Positions 35,011-44,468 of a stretch of DNA of 64,000 nucleotides are shown piece after piece. Source of the stretch: an uncultured Marvinbryantia sp. (GTDB taxonomy: Bacteria; Bacillota; Clostridia; Lachnospirales; Lachnospiraceae). The stretch's first letter is position 1. Each line of letters opens with the position of its first letter. Under the pieces are notes generated by a model. The model did not search any database. It was not told where the DNA came from and saw only the letters and a program-made list of their open reading frames with translations. Location: contig CAKRVB010000006.1 in assembly GCA_934408725.1 (NCBI GenBank), forward strand, positions 1 through 64,000, given 5' to 3'. The position numbers and the translations under genes were made by a program.

Positions 35011-37179
35011 TTATTTGACCTTTGCAGCCTGCCGCATACTGGAAATCGTGATCTTTGCACCCTTTTTCCAGCGCGTCTTTTTATTTGGTCGTACCCAGAT
35101 CTGGATCTTATCTACGGACTTTCTTCCTGACCATTTGGACAGATTTACGCTCACCTGCTTCGTGGTATTCCCTTTCAGCTTCATGGTGCTTTCATACACC
35201 ATCGGTCCATGGAAGAAACGGATCCGTACATGTGCATATTTTTCCCTCATGCCGACCACCCGCAGCTTACAGGTAAAATACTTTCTGGATTTGAAGTTCA
35301 ATGCTTTAGTGAAGCGCCATCCCGCACCGCTGTACAGATTCGGGTTGGCAGATGTGCTGACCTTTACCGTAGTGGTGGATCCCTTCTTTTTCACGGTGCC
35401 ATTATAACCGTTCTTCAGAGAGTTACTGATGGATTTTGCCTTGCTTACTTTGTGAATACTGCTTATCTTTCCGTTGCTATAACCTCCCATGGAGGTGAAC
35501 CGATTCCAGGTAAATCCCGGAATTACCGAGTTCCAGCTGCTGATGCCGATGACATTCAGTGCGAACTTTGACACTTCCTGAGATCCGGCAGAATCAATAT
35601 ACTTAAATACATTCCAGATCTGCTTCTTCTTATCCGCATACTCCAGATTGCCCTTCTTGTTCGTCCATACTCCCAGATACAGTCCCTGGGAAGTCTCTGC
35701 CACATGATCCACATGACGGTTCATGATAAAGGAATCCACTTTATCATTGAATTCCGTAATATAGTAAGCATACGCCCAGGCAGCTGCCTGCTTCGTCTCA
35801 TTGGTCACACCATTGGTCTTGGAGGTAAATCCCTGCTCAGACAGAATAATCCGTACATCACTGCGGAAATGGGTAGACACATAATTGCTCAGATAGCTCA
35901 GATTCTTCATGGTCACCTGCTTCGTACTGTCTGAATTGGTGACATTGTCATTCCAGAAGTTCGCATCTGTCAGCGGGGAAGGATATGGATGGAATGCCAG
36001 ATTCCAGTTGATATCCCCTTCTCTTTGCAGGCAGGCTGCAAAAGCATCCAGTGTAGACTTGGATGTGAAACACTTGCCATGAGGCTGAAGAATATTCCAC
36101 AGATGATCCAGGGAAATATAGACTCTGGCATTGCTGTATACGCTGCGCAGTGCCATATCCACAATCCGGAAGCTTCTGGTATAGGCTTCGATATAATCCT
36201 GAAATCCCAGCCGTCCCAGATAGTTGTAGTCATTGTAATTGTTGACTTCATTTCCCACAATCCAGTTTACTACCGTACCATACTTACCGTTACTGTTCAT
36301 GTAGCGGTCTCCCAGGAAATGCATCAGCGCTTCCAGGGTCTCTACTCCTTCCTGATTCATGGTATTAAAGCCATAATAATTCTTTCCTGATCCCCTTGCA
36401 TCCGGCGCAATCAGCACCTTTCCGCCATAATGGTTACGCAGCAGCAGAATGCCAGACACGATCACATTGCTCTGAGCCAGCTGCTTCGTCTGGCTGTCCA
36501 CTTCGCTGCAGCCCGACTTCAGGAACCAGTACTGTTTCCCCTGATAATAATAGGAATAACTGGAAGAAGCATTCTTCTGACTGCCGGTCGGTAAAAATGT
36601 ATCCAGACAGATATTCACTGCCGCATGCTTGATTCCCAGGTCCTCTGCATCTGAGATCATCGTTGGTTTGATATGTAATCCCTTCTTAGATGCGGCTTTT
36701 GGAAACGCCTTTGTCACAGGAGCCAGTACCTCCGGATTGGTAAGATACTGGTAATTGCTGACGATCTGATACTGGTGATTCCGCTTTACCGCAATGGCAA
36801 ACTTCCGGTATAACAGGCTGGCGGTACTGTTCAGATTCAGATCTGCGCCATACTTCACCAGACTCTGCTGAGGCAGAGTCCCTGCCAGAATACTTTTCTG
36901 ACTCACTGATTTCTCATAAGGCAGAAGTGCCACCAGATAATAATTTCCATCTGTGCCGGATACATAGGGGCTTCCCGTTGCCATCACTTCCATTCTTCCA
37001 TGATTGGACGGATCAATCCGACAGCTCTGTATCGTCAATGCACCCGCAGCCTCACCTTTTACACCAGATACACATACTACCAGCAGAAACAGGAGAATCC
37101 ACAAAAAAGATCCTCTTCTGCCCTGCCATCTTTCTTCTTTCACACTCACTCTCTTTCCCTCATCTCTCTTATATTTCAT
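35011..37179 (-). CDS. Secreted DUF5722 protein, probable clan GH-A-like glycosidase
   Basis: 722 aa. Signal peptide core LWILLFLLVVCVSGVKG (about 26-42). An N-terminal beta region (45-150) is followed by a TIM-barrel-like central domain (about 155-560) recognised as DUF5722 and a C-terminal basic beta domain (about 590-720). Two glutamates sit where clan GH-A enzymes carry their acid/base and nucleophile: NWIVGNEVNN (acid/base type NE) and RIILSEQGF (nucleophile type). That catalytic role is inference. The true start could be a GTG ten codons downstream, which has the better RBS (GAGGG). Substrate unknown. Confidence 0.75.
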   Translation of the reverse strand: MKYKRDEGKRVSVKEERWQGRRGSFLWILLFLLVVCVSGVKGEAAGALTIQSCRIDPSNHGRMEVMATGSPYVSGTDGNYYLVALLPYEKSVSQKSILAGTLPQQSLVKYGADLNLNSTASLLYRKFAIAVKRNHQYQIVSNYQYLTNPEVLAPVTKAFPKAASKKGLHIKPTMISDAEDLGIKHAAVNICLDTFLPTGSQKNASSSYSYYYQGKQYWFLKSGCSEVDSQTKQLAQSNVIVSGILLLRNHYGGKVLIAPDARGSGKNYYGFNTMNQEGVETLEALMHFLGDRYMNSNGKYGTVVNWIVGNEVNNYNDYNYLGRLGFQDYIEAYTRSFRIVDMALRSVYSNARVYISLDHLWNILQPHGKCFTSKSTLDAFAACLQREGDINWNLAFHPYPSPLTDANFWNDNVTNSDSTKQVTMKNLSYLSNYVSTHFRSDVRIILSEQGFTSKTNGVTNETKQAAAWAYAYYITEFNDKVDSFIMNRHVDHVAETSQGLYLGVWTNKKGNLEYADKKKQIWNVFKYIDSAGSQEVSKFALNVIGISSWNSVIPGFTWNRFTSMGGYSNGKISSIHKVSKAKSISNSLKNGYNGTVKKKGSTTTVKVSTSANPNLYSGAGWRFTKALNFKSRKYFTCKLRVVGMREKYAHVRIRFFHGPMVYESTMKLKGNTTKQVSVNLSKWSGRKSVDKIQIWVRPNKKTRWKKGAKITISSMRQAAKVK

Positions 37180-37224
37180 CCTTCACAGAAGCCCACTGCT
37201 TCTCTCTTGCCAGACTCTGGCTTC

Positions 37225-38112
37225 TTATACCAGCAGACTCAGTGCCTGTTTGTCATTCTTCACATCCACCACCTCATGATAGCCGCCAAATTCCCCATCC
37301 TGGGTCCATGCTACCGGTGATTCGGATGTGAACTTCACATGACTGCTCCGGAACTGGTAGAAATACTTATTATTCTCCGACTTACCGGCAATGACTGCCT
37401 GAATGATCTCGTTCAGTTCCAGAATATTCTGCGGAGTCTTGATCAACGTCACTTCAAACACGCCATCATCCAGATGGACATGCTTGCCGGTGATATTCCG
37501 GAATCCGCCAACCGACGTAGAATTTGTCACCATACCAAACAGGAAGTTTCCCTCCACCATCATCTCTTCTGATTCCACCTTCATCGGATAAGACTTGATC
37601 TCCGTCAGCTTCTTCATCCCTTCCAGAATATAAGCCAGATGTCCCAGCACATTCTTCACATCCTGACTGGTCTCATAGGACACATCCGTAAACAGTCCAA
37701 ATGCTGCAATATAGACAAAATAATCATCGTTGAACCGGCCGATATCACACGGGAACTCCTTCCATGCTGCAATGTGCTCTGCCGCCTTGGTCATGCTGGT
37801 AGGTATCTTCAGACTATGGGCAAAATCATTCGTACTGCCACACGGAATATAACCGATGGCACTGCGCTTCTCGCATTCCATCATCCCGCTGATGACTTCG
37901 TCCAGTGTACCGTCGCCCCCGCTGCAGATCACCAGTTCATATCTTCCCTCTACCTCTTTTGCCTTCGCTCTGGCATCCCCGGCAGACTGGGAAATATAAA
38001 GCGTCAGATCAAATCCCGCTTTTACAAAAATGTCTACGATATCCAGCAGCTTACTGCGGATCGATCCTTTCCCCGACTTCGGATTCACTATAAATAATAC
38101 CTTTTTCTTCAT
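37225..38112 (-). CDS. YegS/DgkB-family diacylglycerol (lipid) kinase
   Basis: 295 aa. DAGK catalytic motif VICSGGDGTLDEVISGM (about 61-77) and GYIPCGSTNDFAHSLKIP (about 92-109), followed by the beta-sandwich domain common to YegS, DgkB and sphingosine kinases. It phosphorylates diacylglycerol or a related lipid with ATP, recycling lipid from lipoteichoic acid synthesis in Gram-positives (family knowledge). Starts 4 bp after the stop of the MBL gene, so it is its operon partner. Confidence 0.92.
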   Translation of the reverse strand: MKKKVLFIVNPKSGKGSIRSKLLDIVDIFVKAGFDLTLYISQSAGDARAKAKEVEGRYELVICSGGDGTLDEVISGMMECEKRSAIGYIPCGSTNDFAHSLKIPTSMTKAAEHIAAWKEFPCDIGRFNDDYFVYIAAFGLFTDVSYETSQDVKNVLGHLAYILEGMKKLTEIKSYPMKVESEEMMVEGNFLFGMVTNSTSVGGFRNITGKHVHLDDGVFEVTLIKTPQNILELNEIIQAVIAGKSENNKYFYQFRSSHVKFTSESPVAWTQDGEFGGYHEVVDVKNDKQALSLLV

Positions 38113-38116
38113 TCAA

Positions 38117-39718
38117 TTATCGCTCCCATTTATCACATAGTGCATCGATCTGGTCTGCAAACTTCGCCAGATCTTTATTGGCTCCGCCTTCATTGCGGCG
38201 GATCACAGCCAGCAGCCTCTGTCCTGCTGCCAGAAGTCTGTCATAGACAGTATTCTTCCGGCTGCCCGGTGCATATTCTTTCTTCGGAATCAGAATGCCC
38301 GTTGTTGCCTTAATGTAACGGTTCTGTGCCAGATCATAGATGGTGCCACTATACGGTGCATCTGCATCCAGTCCCAGTTCTGCACGAATCCGGCTGGCAA
38401 ATGCCACACATGCATCATCATCTCCATGATTCACAAAGACTTTATCCGGCTTCTTCTCAAAAGATGCAATCCATCGATACAGACCGTCTTTATCTGCATG
38501 GCCACTGATGCCTGCCAGTATATGGATCTCTGCCTGTACCTCGATCTCTTCTCCGAACAGCTTCACATGCTTCGCACCTTCCACCAGCGCCCGTCCCAGT
38601 GTGCCGTTGGACTGATAGCCCACGAAGAGAATCGTGGATTCCTTTCTCCACAGATTGTGCTTCAGATGATGCTTGATACGGCCGGCATCACACATGCCAC
38701 TGGCTGAAATGATCACCTTTGGTTTCTCATTAAAATTGATCAGCTTGGACTCGTCTCCGGTAATCGCAGTCTTCAGACCCGGGAATCCAATCGGATTAAT
38801 CCCCTTATTCACCAGCTCCAGTGCCTCTTCATCAAAATCTTCCATCTGCTCCATGAAGATCCTGGTAGCTTCGATGGCCAGTGGACTATCCACATAAACT
38901 TCAAAATTCTCATGTCCGTGGATCAGCTTATCCTCCTTGATCTTCCGGATAAAATACAGCATCTCCTGGGTACGTCCCACTGCAAATGCCGGAATCACCA
39001 CATTACCGCCCCGGTCAAAGGTTCTCTGCATAACTTCCGCCAGATCTCTGATGTAGTCCGGTCTCGGTCCATGACTGCGATTGCCATACGTGGACTCCAT
39101 AACCACATAGTCCGCATCCTTCAGATACTGTGGATCACGAATCAATGGCTGGTTCTCATTGCCAATGTCACCGGAAAATACGATCTTTTTCTGAATGCCA
39201 TCCTCTTTGATCCACACCTCTATCGAAGACGATCCCAGCAAATGTCCGGCATCCACAAAACGGATGGTAATGCCGTCTGCGATAATCTGCTTCTCCAGAT
39301 ACTGGCATCCTACAAAGCACTTCATCACACCCTGTGCATCCTCTACGGTATACAGTGGCACGTAAGCCTCTTTACCAGCTCGTTTTCCCTTACGGTTGCG
39401 CCATTCCGCCTCGAACATCTGAATGTGTGCACTGTCTCGCAGCATGATATCACACAGCTTCTCCGTAGCTTCCGTGGCAAAAATCTGTCCCCGGAATCCA
39501 TTCTTGTATAACAGAGGAAGCTTACCGGAATGATCGATGTGGGCGTGCGTCAGCAGTACCATATCCACCTCTCCCGGAGCAATCGGCAGTTCTTCATTCA
39601 CAAAGGTATCTACGCCCTGCTCCATTCCACAGTCAATCAGAATCTTCTTTCCACATGCTTCCAGATACGTACAGCTTCCGGTAACTTCATGGGTTGCACC
39701 TAAAAATGTAAGCTTCAT
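38117..39718 (-). CDS. MBL-fold beta-CASP ribonuclease-like protein
   Basis: 533 aa from ATG at 39718 (GGAGGGG upstream); an in-frame start 22 codons earlier lacks support. Metallo-beta-lactamase motifs: THAHIDHSGKLP (HxHxDH zinc site), VDAGHLLGSSS, SGDIGNENQPL. Beta-CASP motifs: STYGNR, NVVIPAFAVGRTQEM, ISASGMCDAGRIKHHL and SGHADKDGL with FVNHGDDDA. This is the YSH1/archaeal CPSF-like branch (COG1236), which includes RNA endo/exonucleases; its RNA target in Clostridia is not known. A C-terminal extension of about 60 basic residues could bind RNA. Confidence 0.9.
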   Translation of the reverse strand: MKLTFLGATHEVTGSCTYLEACGKKILIDCGMEQGVDTFVNEELPIAPGEVDMVLLTHAHIDHSGKLPLLYKNGFRGQIFATEATEKLCDIMLRDSAHIQMFEAEWRNRKGKRAGKEAYVPLYTVEDAQGVMKCFVGCQYLEKQIIADGITIRFVDAGHLLGSSSIEVWIKEDGIQKKIVFSGDIGNENQPLIRDPQYLKDADYVVMESTYGNRSHGPRPDYIRDLAEVMQRTFDRGGNVVIPAFAVGRTQEMLYFIRKIKEDKLIHGHENFEVYVDSPLAIEATRIFMEQMEDFDEEALELVNKGINPIGFPGLKTAITGDESKLINFNEKPKVIISASGMCDAGRIKHHLKHNLWRKESTILFVGYQSNGTLGRALVEGAKHVKLFGEEIEVQAEIHILAGISGHADKDGLYRWIASFEKKPDKVFVNHGDDDACVAFASRIRAELGLDADAPYSGTIYDLAQNRYIKATTGILIPKKEYAPGSRKNTVYDRLLAAGQRLLAVIRRNEGGANKDLAKFADQIDALCDKWER

Positions 39719-39783
39719 ATGACCCCTCCTCCCTCGTTCTCCTTTTATCAGGAATATGATCCCTTTTCCTCTCTTTTGGATCA

Positions 39784-39819
39784 TAAAAAACGGGATATAC
39801 TTTACTTAAAGTATACCCC
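39784..39819 (-). terminator. Terminator after the 39855-40808 gene
   Basis: Minus strand GGGGTATACTTT and AAAGTATATCCC (11 pairs with one G-T) with a 4-nt loop, followed by GTTTTTTATG. Confidence 0.8.
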
Positions 39820-39854
39820 ATTCTCTGTGGATTCGGTAGTGATTTTTATACGGT

Positions 39855-40808
39855 TTATAAAGATTTTAGGATTGCCGGCTCTGCCATTCTCGGTACATAA
39901 TACCCGGAAATGCACAGCCCCGCATGCTCCCCGGCTGCAAAGAAACGGCGGTGTGGATCTCCCACCGTGATGGCCTTTACCACCTCGGCCGGTGTCTTTT
40001 CCGTTCCTACCAGATAACGGACAAATCCCCGCTCTCCGATCTCCTTTATCTGTTCTAGCCCAAATGATGACAAATTCTTATCTGGCAGTCCGACGATCCG
40101 CAGCCGCTTTCGATGCTGACTAAGCAGCTCCAGAACAGCGTCCCTGTTCTCGCTTCCATCTTCTTCTCCCGCTGAAGCGAACAGCAGATGTCCATCCAGG
40201 AATTGGCTGCAGCCTTTCTGATTCTGTCTCTTACATAAAGTAAAATCATTGTACAGCAGGCAGCGCATCTCACAGGTCAGCTTGTCATGATCTGCCTTGG
40301 CCAGGCATTCTCCGTTCTCTATCGTAGGCTTGATGCTGGCCAGACATTCTTCTGTTTCCGGTGTACCCTTGACATCCGCATGGTAAAAGGCAAGGGTCGA
40401 TTCCTCTCCTTCACTGACCGGTACGATCTGAAGAAGTTCTCTGCAAAGGGTCAGCCGCACTTCCTCCCGTACCACACGAACCCGTTCTACCCCTGCCTGC
40501 AGCAACATGGATGTCACGCGATCTTCCTCTTTTCCATCTGGAACCATCGCTTCCACGATTCTGCAACTGCGGGCAGTTCGACAGGCACGCTGAATCGCTG
40601 CCGGTGCATAATCTCCCAGTATCAGCAGATGATACGCATTCTCTTCTGATGCATAAGATTCTCCCTTTTCACTACAGACAGAACCACCTGCCAGATACAG
40701 GAAACACAGCTCTTCACTTTCTTCCTCCATCTGATTGCGGATACTTCCGCTGTAGCACACCCCTTCTGTCACTTTATGAAACAGATAACGATAATATTTG
40801 GCTCTCAT
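39855..40808 (-). CDS. Hypothetical protein, about 317 aa
   Basis: Start chosen at 40808 because GGGGAGG lies 5 nt upstream; the frame extends 29 codons further without an RBS. No signal peptide or membrane helix. The sequence is rich in Cys and Glu, with DNFxLCKRQNQKGC-type segments (about 190-215) and a last third KRLRIVGLPDKNLSSFGLEQIKEIGERGFVRYLVGTEKTPAE of alpha/beta character that looks like a surface or barrel edge of an enzyme. I do not recognise the family. Monocistronic between the MBL gene and the small secreted protein. Confidence 0.7.
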   Translation of the reverse strand: MRAKYYRYLFHKVTEGVCYSGSIRNQMEEESEELCFLYLAGGSVCSEKGESYASEENAYHLLILGDYAPAAIQRACRTARSCRIVEAMVPDGKEEDRVTSMLLQAGVERVRVVREEVRLTLCRELLQIVPVSEGEESTLAFYHADVKGTPETEECLASIKPTIENGECLAKADHDKLTCEMRCLLYNDFTLCKRQNQKGCSQFLDGHLLFASAGEEDGSENRDAVLELLSQHRKRLRIVGLPDKNLSSFGLEQIKEIGERGFVRYLVGTEKTPAEVVKAITVGDPHRRFFAAGEHAGLCISGYYVPRMAEPAILKSL

Positions 40809-41019
40809 TTTTCCTCCCCGTTGTTCTTTTTGCAACAGGGCACTTTCGTAAGGTTCTTGCGAAATGAAAGGTAATGTAATGGGGAAAACAGTCATTTCGC
40901 TGATCTGCAGTCTCTCTTCTCTTATTTACCGCCGGCATACTCTTCGCCCTCCGAAAGCCCCTGCGCACAAACATCTATGTGATCTCACAGGTTAACAGTT
41001 ACACGATCTTTCCTTTGGG

Positions 41020-41541
41020 CTACTCATCGTGGCCTTCGCCGAAGTAGATACCGTCGGTGATACTTACATTACTCTCCATGATGGTACCAAACCGAGCAAT
41101 ATGGCCGGCACGGACGCGATAATAGTATCCTTTCTCTACAAAGATATTGATACTGTAAGATAAATGATAGGCATCATTACCTGTGACTTCTTTATGCCAG
41201 ATCGTATGCCAGCTACCGCTGTCCGTCAACTGATCCACATACAGCCCCAGATATAATTCATCGCAAACACGATATGCCGCTGTATAACCATCAATTGTAG
41301 CAATATCATCATCTCGTCTGGTAATAGAGCAACCTCCCTCAGCCAGATAATCCCCATGTGGTGAAATACCATAGTTTGGACTAAATGCACTATCTCCTAA
41401 AGTTAACTTCGATCCATCGATGATCATGCCTGGTTTAAAATTACTGCCACTGTCTTCTGCCGATGCTGAAATCGTAAACAAACTTAGAATCATCAACATC
41501 CCCATCAATAACGGCATCCATATTCTTCTTTTCTCTGTCAT
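41020..41541 (-). CDS. Small secreted protein of unknown function
   Basis: 173 aa with RBS AAGGAGG 9 nt before the ATG. Signal peptide MTEKRRIWMPLLMGMLMILSLFTISASA (28 residues). The mature part is beta-rich: YLAEGGCSITRRDDDIATIDGYTAAYRVCDELYLGLYVDQLTDSGSWHTIW, then YHLSYSINIFVEKGYYYRVRAGHIA. It has two Cys that could pair and ends in GEGHDE. The layout resembles small exported Lachnospiraceae proteins of uncharacterised DUF type; I cannot name the family with certainty. Confidence 0.75.
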   Translation of the reverse strand: MTEKRRIWMPLLMGMLMILSLFTISASAEDSGSNFKPGMIIDGSKLTLGDSAFSPNYGISPHGDYLAEGGCSITRRDDDIATIDGYTAAYRVCDELYLGLYVDQLTDSGSWHTIWHKEVTGNDAYHLSYSINIFVEKGYYYRVRAGHIARFGTIMESNVSITDGIYFGEGHDE

Positions 41542-41627
41542 GTTCTTTTCCTCCTTCCCCTTTTGTTTTACATTACATAGATAAATACGGTTCTGGATTT
41601 ATATCATGACAGTTATTTTTAAATTTT

Positions 41628-42584
41628 TTAAAAAAAGATAGATGCAATCAGATTTTCAAATTCTTCCTTAGGTAATTCACAGAAAATATGATAATAGGTA
41701 TTATTATATATAAATTCCGCCATATATTTTTCACCTATGCTGCCTTCTATTTCTGCTATCTCTATATTTCCAATATCTGTCTGTACCGTAAATGTATTTT
41801 GAATAATCCCATCTTTTATACTTCCCCTTGCTGCTCCATCTTCGTCTTTTCTCATAATAATCGTAAGAAAAGAATCTGTATATGAATAGAACATAGTCGC
41901 ACCTTTAGCCACTAAATCTATTTCATACCCACCAAACTCTAATCCCTCTACCACATACAAAAACCTCACTGGCTTGATTCCCAATTGATCTTCTATATCT
42001 GCAATAGCTTCAAATTCCCCAGCCTTGTAGTTTTTTCGATCTGTCTCATTATTTACTCTCCCCAGTGCCTCATTCCCTATCCAGGTATTGATCACGTTCA
42101 CTATCCTTGTCCGATTCGCCTCGGTGCTGACTCCCACAAAGAACACGCATGCCAGCACTGCTGCATTGGCCGCAAGGCGTCCGATCCAGCGATGCTTCTT
42201 CCTGTTCTTTATGTGTTTTCGTCCAATTTCCAGCGCCTTACGGTCCTCTTCGCTCAGGAAGTTTTCCGGATGATAGTTCCCGGTCAGTGGCTCCTGTTGT
42301 TCAGGTGCCTTTGTTTCTTTTCCGTTATCCATCTTTTCCGCTTGTTTCATAATGCGGTCAAACAGATCCGGAGAGGCTTCTGTCTCTGTGATCTCAGGAT
42401 GCGCTGCAAGTAACGCTTCTTCCCGCTTCACATCTTCTTCCAGTTCCTCACAGAACTTCTCATCCAGCAAGCGGTCTTCTTCCGTCTCCTGCGGCCATCC
42501 CTGGTCCGCCAGAAACTGCCTGTAAAATTCCTCATCCGACAACTCTCCCATCTGTTGTCCCAATGTTCCCAATCTGTCTCTCAT
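41628..42584 (-). CDS. Single-pass DUF4367-type protein, likely anti-sigma or sigma-linked membrane protein
   Basis: 318 aa from ATG at 42584 (AGGAAG upstream). A cytoplasmic acidic N-terminal half (1-140, with SPDLFDRIMKQAEK) precedes one membrane helix (about 150-168, AANAAVLACVFFVGV) and an extracytoplasmic beta domain with the DUF4367 pattern EAIADIEDQLGIKPVRFLYVVEGLEF...FIYNNTYYHIFCEL. In Lachnospiraceae this type usually follows an ECF sigma gene and is taken to be its membrane partner. Here the ECF sigma gene is 1.3 kb away on the same strand with a plus-strand MurG-like gene between. Confidence 0.75.
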   Translation of the reverse strand: MRDRLGTLGQQMGELSDEEFYRQFLADQGWPQETEEDRLLDEKFCEELEEDVKREEALLAAHPEITETEASPDLFDRIMKQAEKMDNGKETKAPEQQEPLTGNYHPENFLSEEDRKALEIGRKHIKNRKKHRWIGRLAANAAVLACVFFVGVSTEANRTRIVNVINTWIGNEALGRVNNETDRKNYKAGEFEAIADIEDQLGIKPVRFLYVVEGLEFGGYEIDLVAKGATMFYSYTDSFLTIIMRKDEDGAARGSIKDGIIQNTFTVQTDIGNIEIAEIEGSIGEKYMAEFIYNNTYYHIFCELPKEEFENLIASIFF

Positions 42585-42693
42585 CTTCCTAAGTCCCTTC
42601 TTGACTTTTAACCTCAGTAGTATAAGATAAAGATATGTGCAGCCGAAGCGTCCCTGCTTTCGTCCTGCAAAATCTTCTCTATGGAGGTTCGTC

Positions 42694-43767
42694 ATGAAAC
42701 GAATTATCTTAACCGGCGGTGGTACTGCCGGCCATGTTACACCAAATATTGCCTTGCTTCCTCGACTGAAAGAGCTTGGTTACGATATTCAGTATATCGG
42801 TTCATACGAGGGGATCGAAAAAAAATTAATTGAAGAAATGCAGATCCCCTATTATGGCATTTCTTCCGGTAAGCTTCGTCGTTACTTCGATCTGAAGAAC
42901 TTCAGCGATCCTTTCAAGGTTCTGAAAGGATACACCGAAGCACGCAAATTAATGAAAAAATTAAAGCCGGACATCGTCTTTTCCAAAGGCGGTTTCGTTT
43001 CTGTTCCAGTCGTTATGGCTGCCAACCGCGCCCATATCCCGGTGATCTGTCACGAATCTGATATGACACCCGGCCTGGCCAATAAGCTGACTGCACCGTT
43101 TGCTACAAAGATTTGCTGCAACTTTCCAGAGACGGTCAAGTATCTTCCGGCTGACAAAGCTGTACTGACCGGATCTCCGATCCGCCAGGAGCTTCGCAGC
43201 GGTGACCCGGAGGCAGCCCGCAGATTCTGTGGTTTTACTTCGGATAAACCGGTACTTATGATCATCGGTGGCAGCCTTGGTTCTGCCAATGTGAACAATG
43301 CCATCCGTGAGATTCTGCCACAGCTTCTTCCTGATTTTCAGGTAGTCCATCTGTGCGGTAAGGATAAGCTGGATCCTTCTCTGAATGGTACTGCAGGTTA
43401 TGTACAGTTCGAATATATCAAAAAAGAACTTGCCGACCTGTTTGCCCTTGCCGATGTGGTCGTATCCAGAGCCGGAGCCAACGCCATCTGTGAGTTACTC
43501 GATCTGCGTAAGCCGGCACTTCTGATTCCCCTTGGCTCCAATGCCAGCCGCGGAGACCAGATTCTGAATGCCGAGTCTTTCCGCAGCCAGGGCTTCTGCG
43601 AAGTCCTTACTGAAGATGATCTGACCTCTCAGCGCCTTCTTTCCACCATTCACGATCTCTATGATCATCGTGATACTTATATTCAGGCGATGGAAAAAAG
43701 CAAGATGAGCAATGCCATTGAAACCATTACCAATCTCATTGAGAACTGCGTCTCTGGTTCCAAATAA
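42694..43767 (+). CDS. murG: MurG-type UDP-GlcNAc:undecaprenyl-PP-MurNAc-pentapeptide GlcNAc transferase
   Basis: 357 aa from ATG at 42694 (GGAGG 6 nt upstream). GT28/GT-B fold: GGGTAGHVTPN (7-17), SGKLRRYFDLKN, VFSKGGFVSVPV, HESDMTPGLANKL, GSPIRQEL, GGSLGSANVN, SRAGANAICELLDL and GSNASRGDQILNAE. The reaction completes lipid II on the inner membrane face. The signature GTAGHVTPN with SGKLRRYFDLKN matches the second MurG subgroup known from the Bacillus cereus group rather than the GTGGHxxP type of the division-wall cluster, so it may be an additional paralogue. Head-to-head with the DUF4367 gene (109 bp apart). Confidence 0.87.
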   Translation: MKRIILTGGGTAGHVTPNIALLPRLKELGYDIQYIGSYEGIEKKLIEEMQIPYYGISSGKLRRYFDLKNFSDPFKVLKGYTEARKLMKKLKPDIVFSKGGFVSVPVVMAANRAHIPVICHESDMTPGLANKLTAPFATKICCNFPETVKYLPADKAVLTGSPIRQELRSGDPEAARRFCGFTSDKPVLMIIGGSLGSANVNNAIREILPQLLPDFQVVHLCGKDKLDPSLNGTAGYVQFEYIKKELADLFALADVVVSRAGANAICELLDLRKPALLIPLGSNASRGDQILNAESFRSQGFCEVLTEDDLTSQRLLSTIHDLYDHRDTYIQAMEKSKMSNAIETITNLIENCVSGSK

Positions 43768-43789
43768 TTTTTTCTGTCTCTTGGCTGCA

Positions 43790-43842
43790 AGTGCCGGTCA
43801 TTCAGGCGATTCTCTGTTTTATCGTCTCAGAAGACCGGCACT
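43790..43842. terminator. Terminator between murG and the ECF sigma gene
   Basis: AGTGCCGGTC and GACCGGCACT (10-bp perfect arms, 33-nt loop with an inner GCGAT/ATCGT), followed on the plus strand by GCTTTATTT. Lies between two converging genes. Confidence 0.75.
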
Positions 43843-43845
43843 GCT

Positions 43846-44361
43846 TTATTTCAATTCCCGATAATCCTCTCCAAATCGTTGCTTAAGAAATTGTCTTCCT
43901 CTGCACAATCTGGCTCGCAGCAAATCAATGGAGATATCCTTTTTCGCCGCCACTTCCGCCTCCGGCAGATTTAGCATACAGACTTCATATACTGCATCGT
44001 ACCAGTCCTTGTTCTTCACTTCCAGTTCCATAAGAATCTGTCGCAGGAAATCCTTTCTGCTTACTTCTTTTGCCATATCTACCTCATAACAGAGCCTGAC
44101 ACTTTCTTCTTCCATTTGCGTTTGATCAAACAACCACGGTTTCTTTTTTCGAAAATCATCTGTCAACAGGTTCTTCGCTACCGCAAGAAGCCACCCACGC
44201 TCTGCGCCGCTTTTCACGACCTCACGATACTCCAAATACTTCAGAAATGTCTGCTGACAAATATCCTCCGCCAACTCATGATTGTTTGTACGAAGCAATA
44301 CCGCGTGGAAAATCAGTCGATAATTCTTCTGAAAAACCTCGTGGAATGATTCGTCTTTCAT
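43846..44361 (-). CDS. ECF-type RNA polymerase sigma-70 factor
   Basis: 171 aa from ATG at 44361 with GGGAG 4 nt upstream; a TTG seven codons earlier is less likely. Region 2 (FQKNYRLIFHAVLLRTNNHELAEDICQQTFLKYLEYREV) and region 4 (YDAVYEVCMLNLPEAEVAAKKDISIDLLRARLCRGRQFLKQRF) are present with a short linker, the ECF layout. It should direct RNA polymerase to a small regulon. The probable membrane partner is the DUF4367 protein at 41628-42584. Confidence 0.88.
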   Translation of the reverse strand: MKDESFHEVFQKNYRLIFHAVLLRTNNHELAEDICQQTFLKYLEYREVVKSGAERGWLLAVAKNLLTDDFRKKKPWLFDQTQMEEESVRLCYEVDMAKEVSRKDFLRQILMELEVKNKDWYDAVYEVCMLNLPEAEVAAKKDISIDLLRARLCRGRQFLKQRFGEDYRELK

Positions 44362-44385
44362 AATCTCCCTTTCTTTATTCAAGAT

Positions 44386-44412
44386 GAGACCGCAGATTGT
44401 CTTTGCGGTCTC
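44386..44412 (-). other. Perfect 9-bp hairpin between the HIT and ECF sigma genes
   Basis: GAGACCGCA and TGCGGTCTC flank a 9-nt loop, 25 bp upstream of the sigma start. There is no T tract, so it is either a weak terminator of the HIT mRNA or a leader hairpin of the sigma gene. Confidence 0.55.
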
Positions 44413-44468
44413 ACCTGGTAGTATTTTCTGATTACTGTTGTCTGTTCTCTTTCCAGTCTGTTTGTAAC

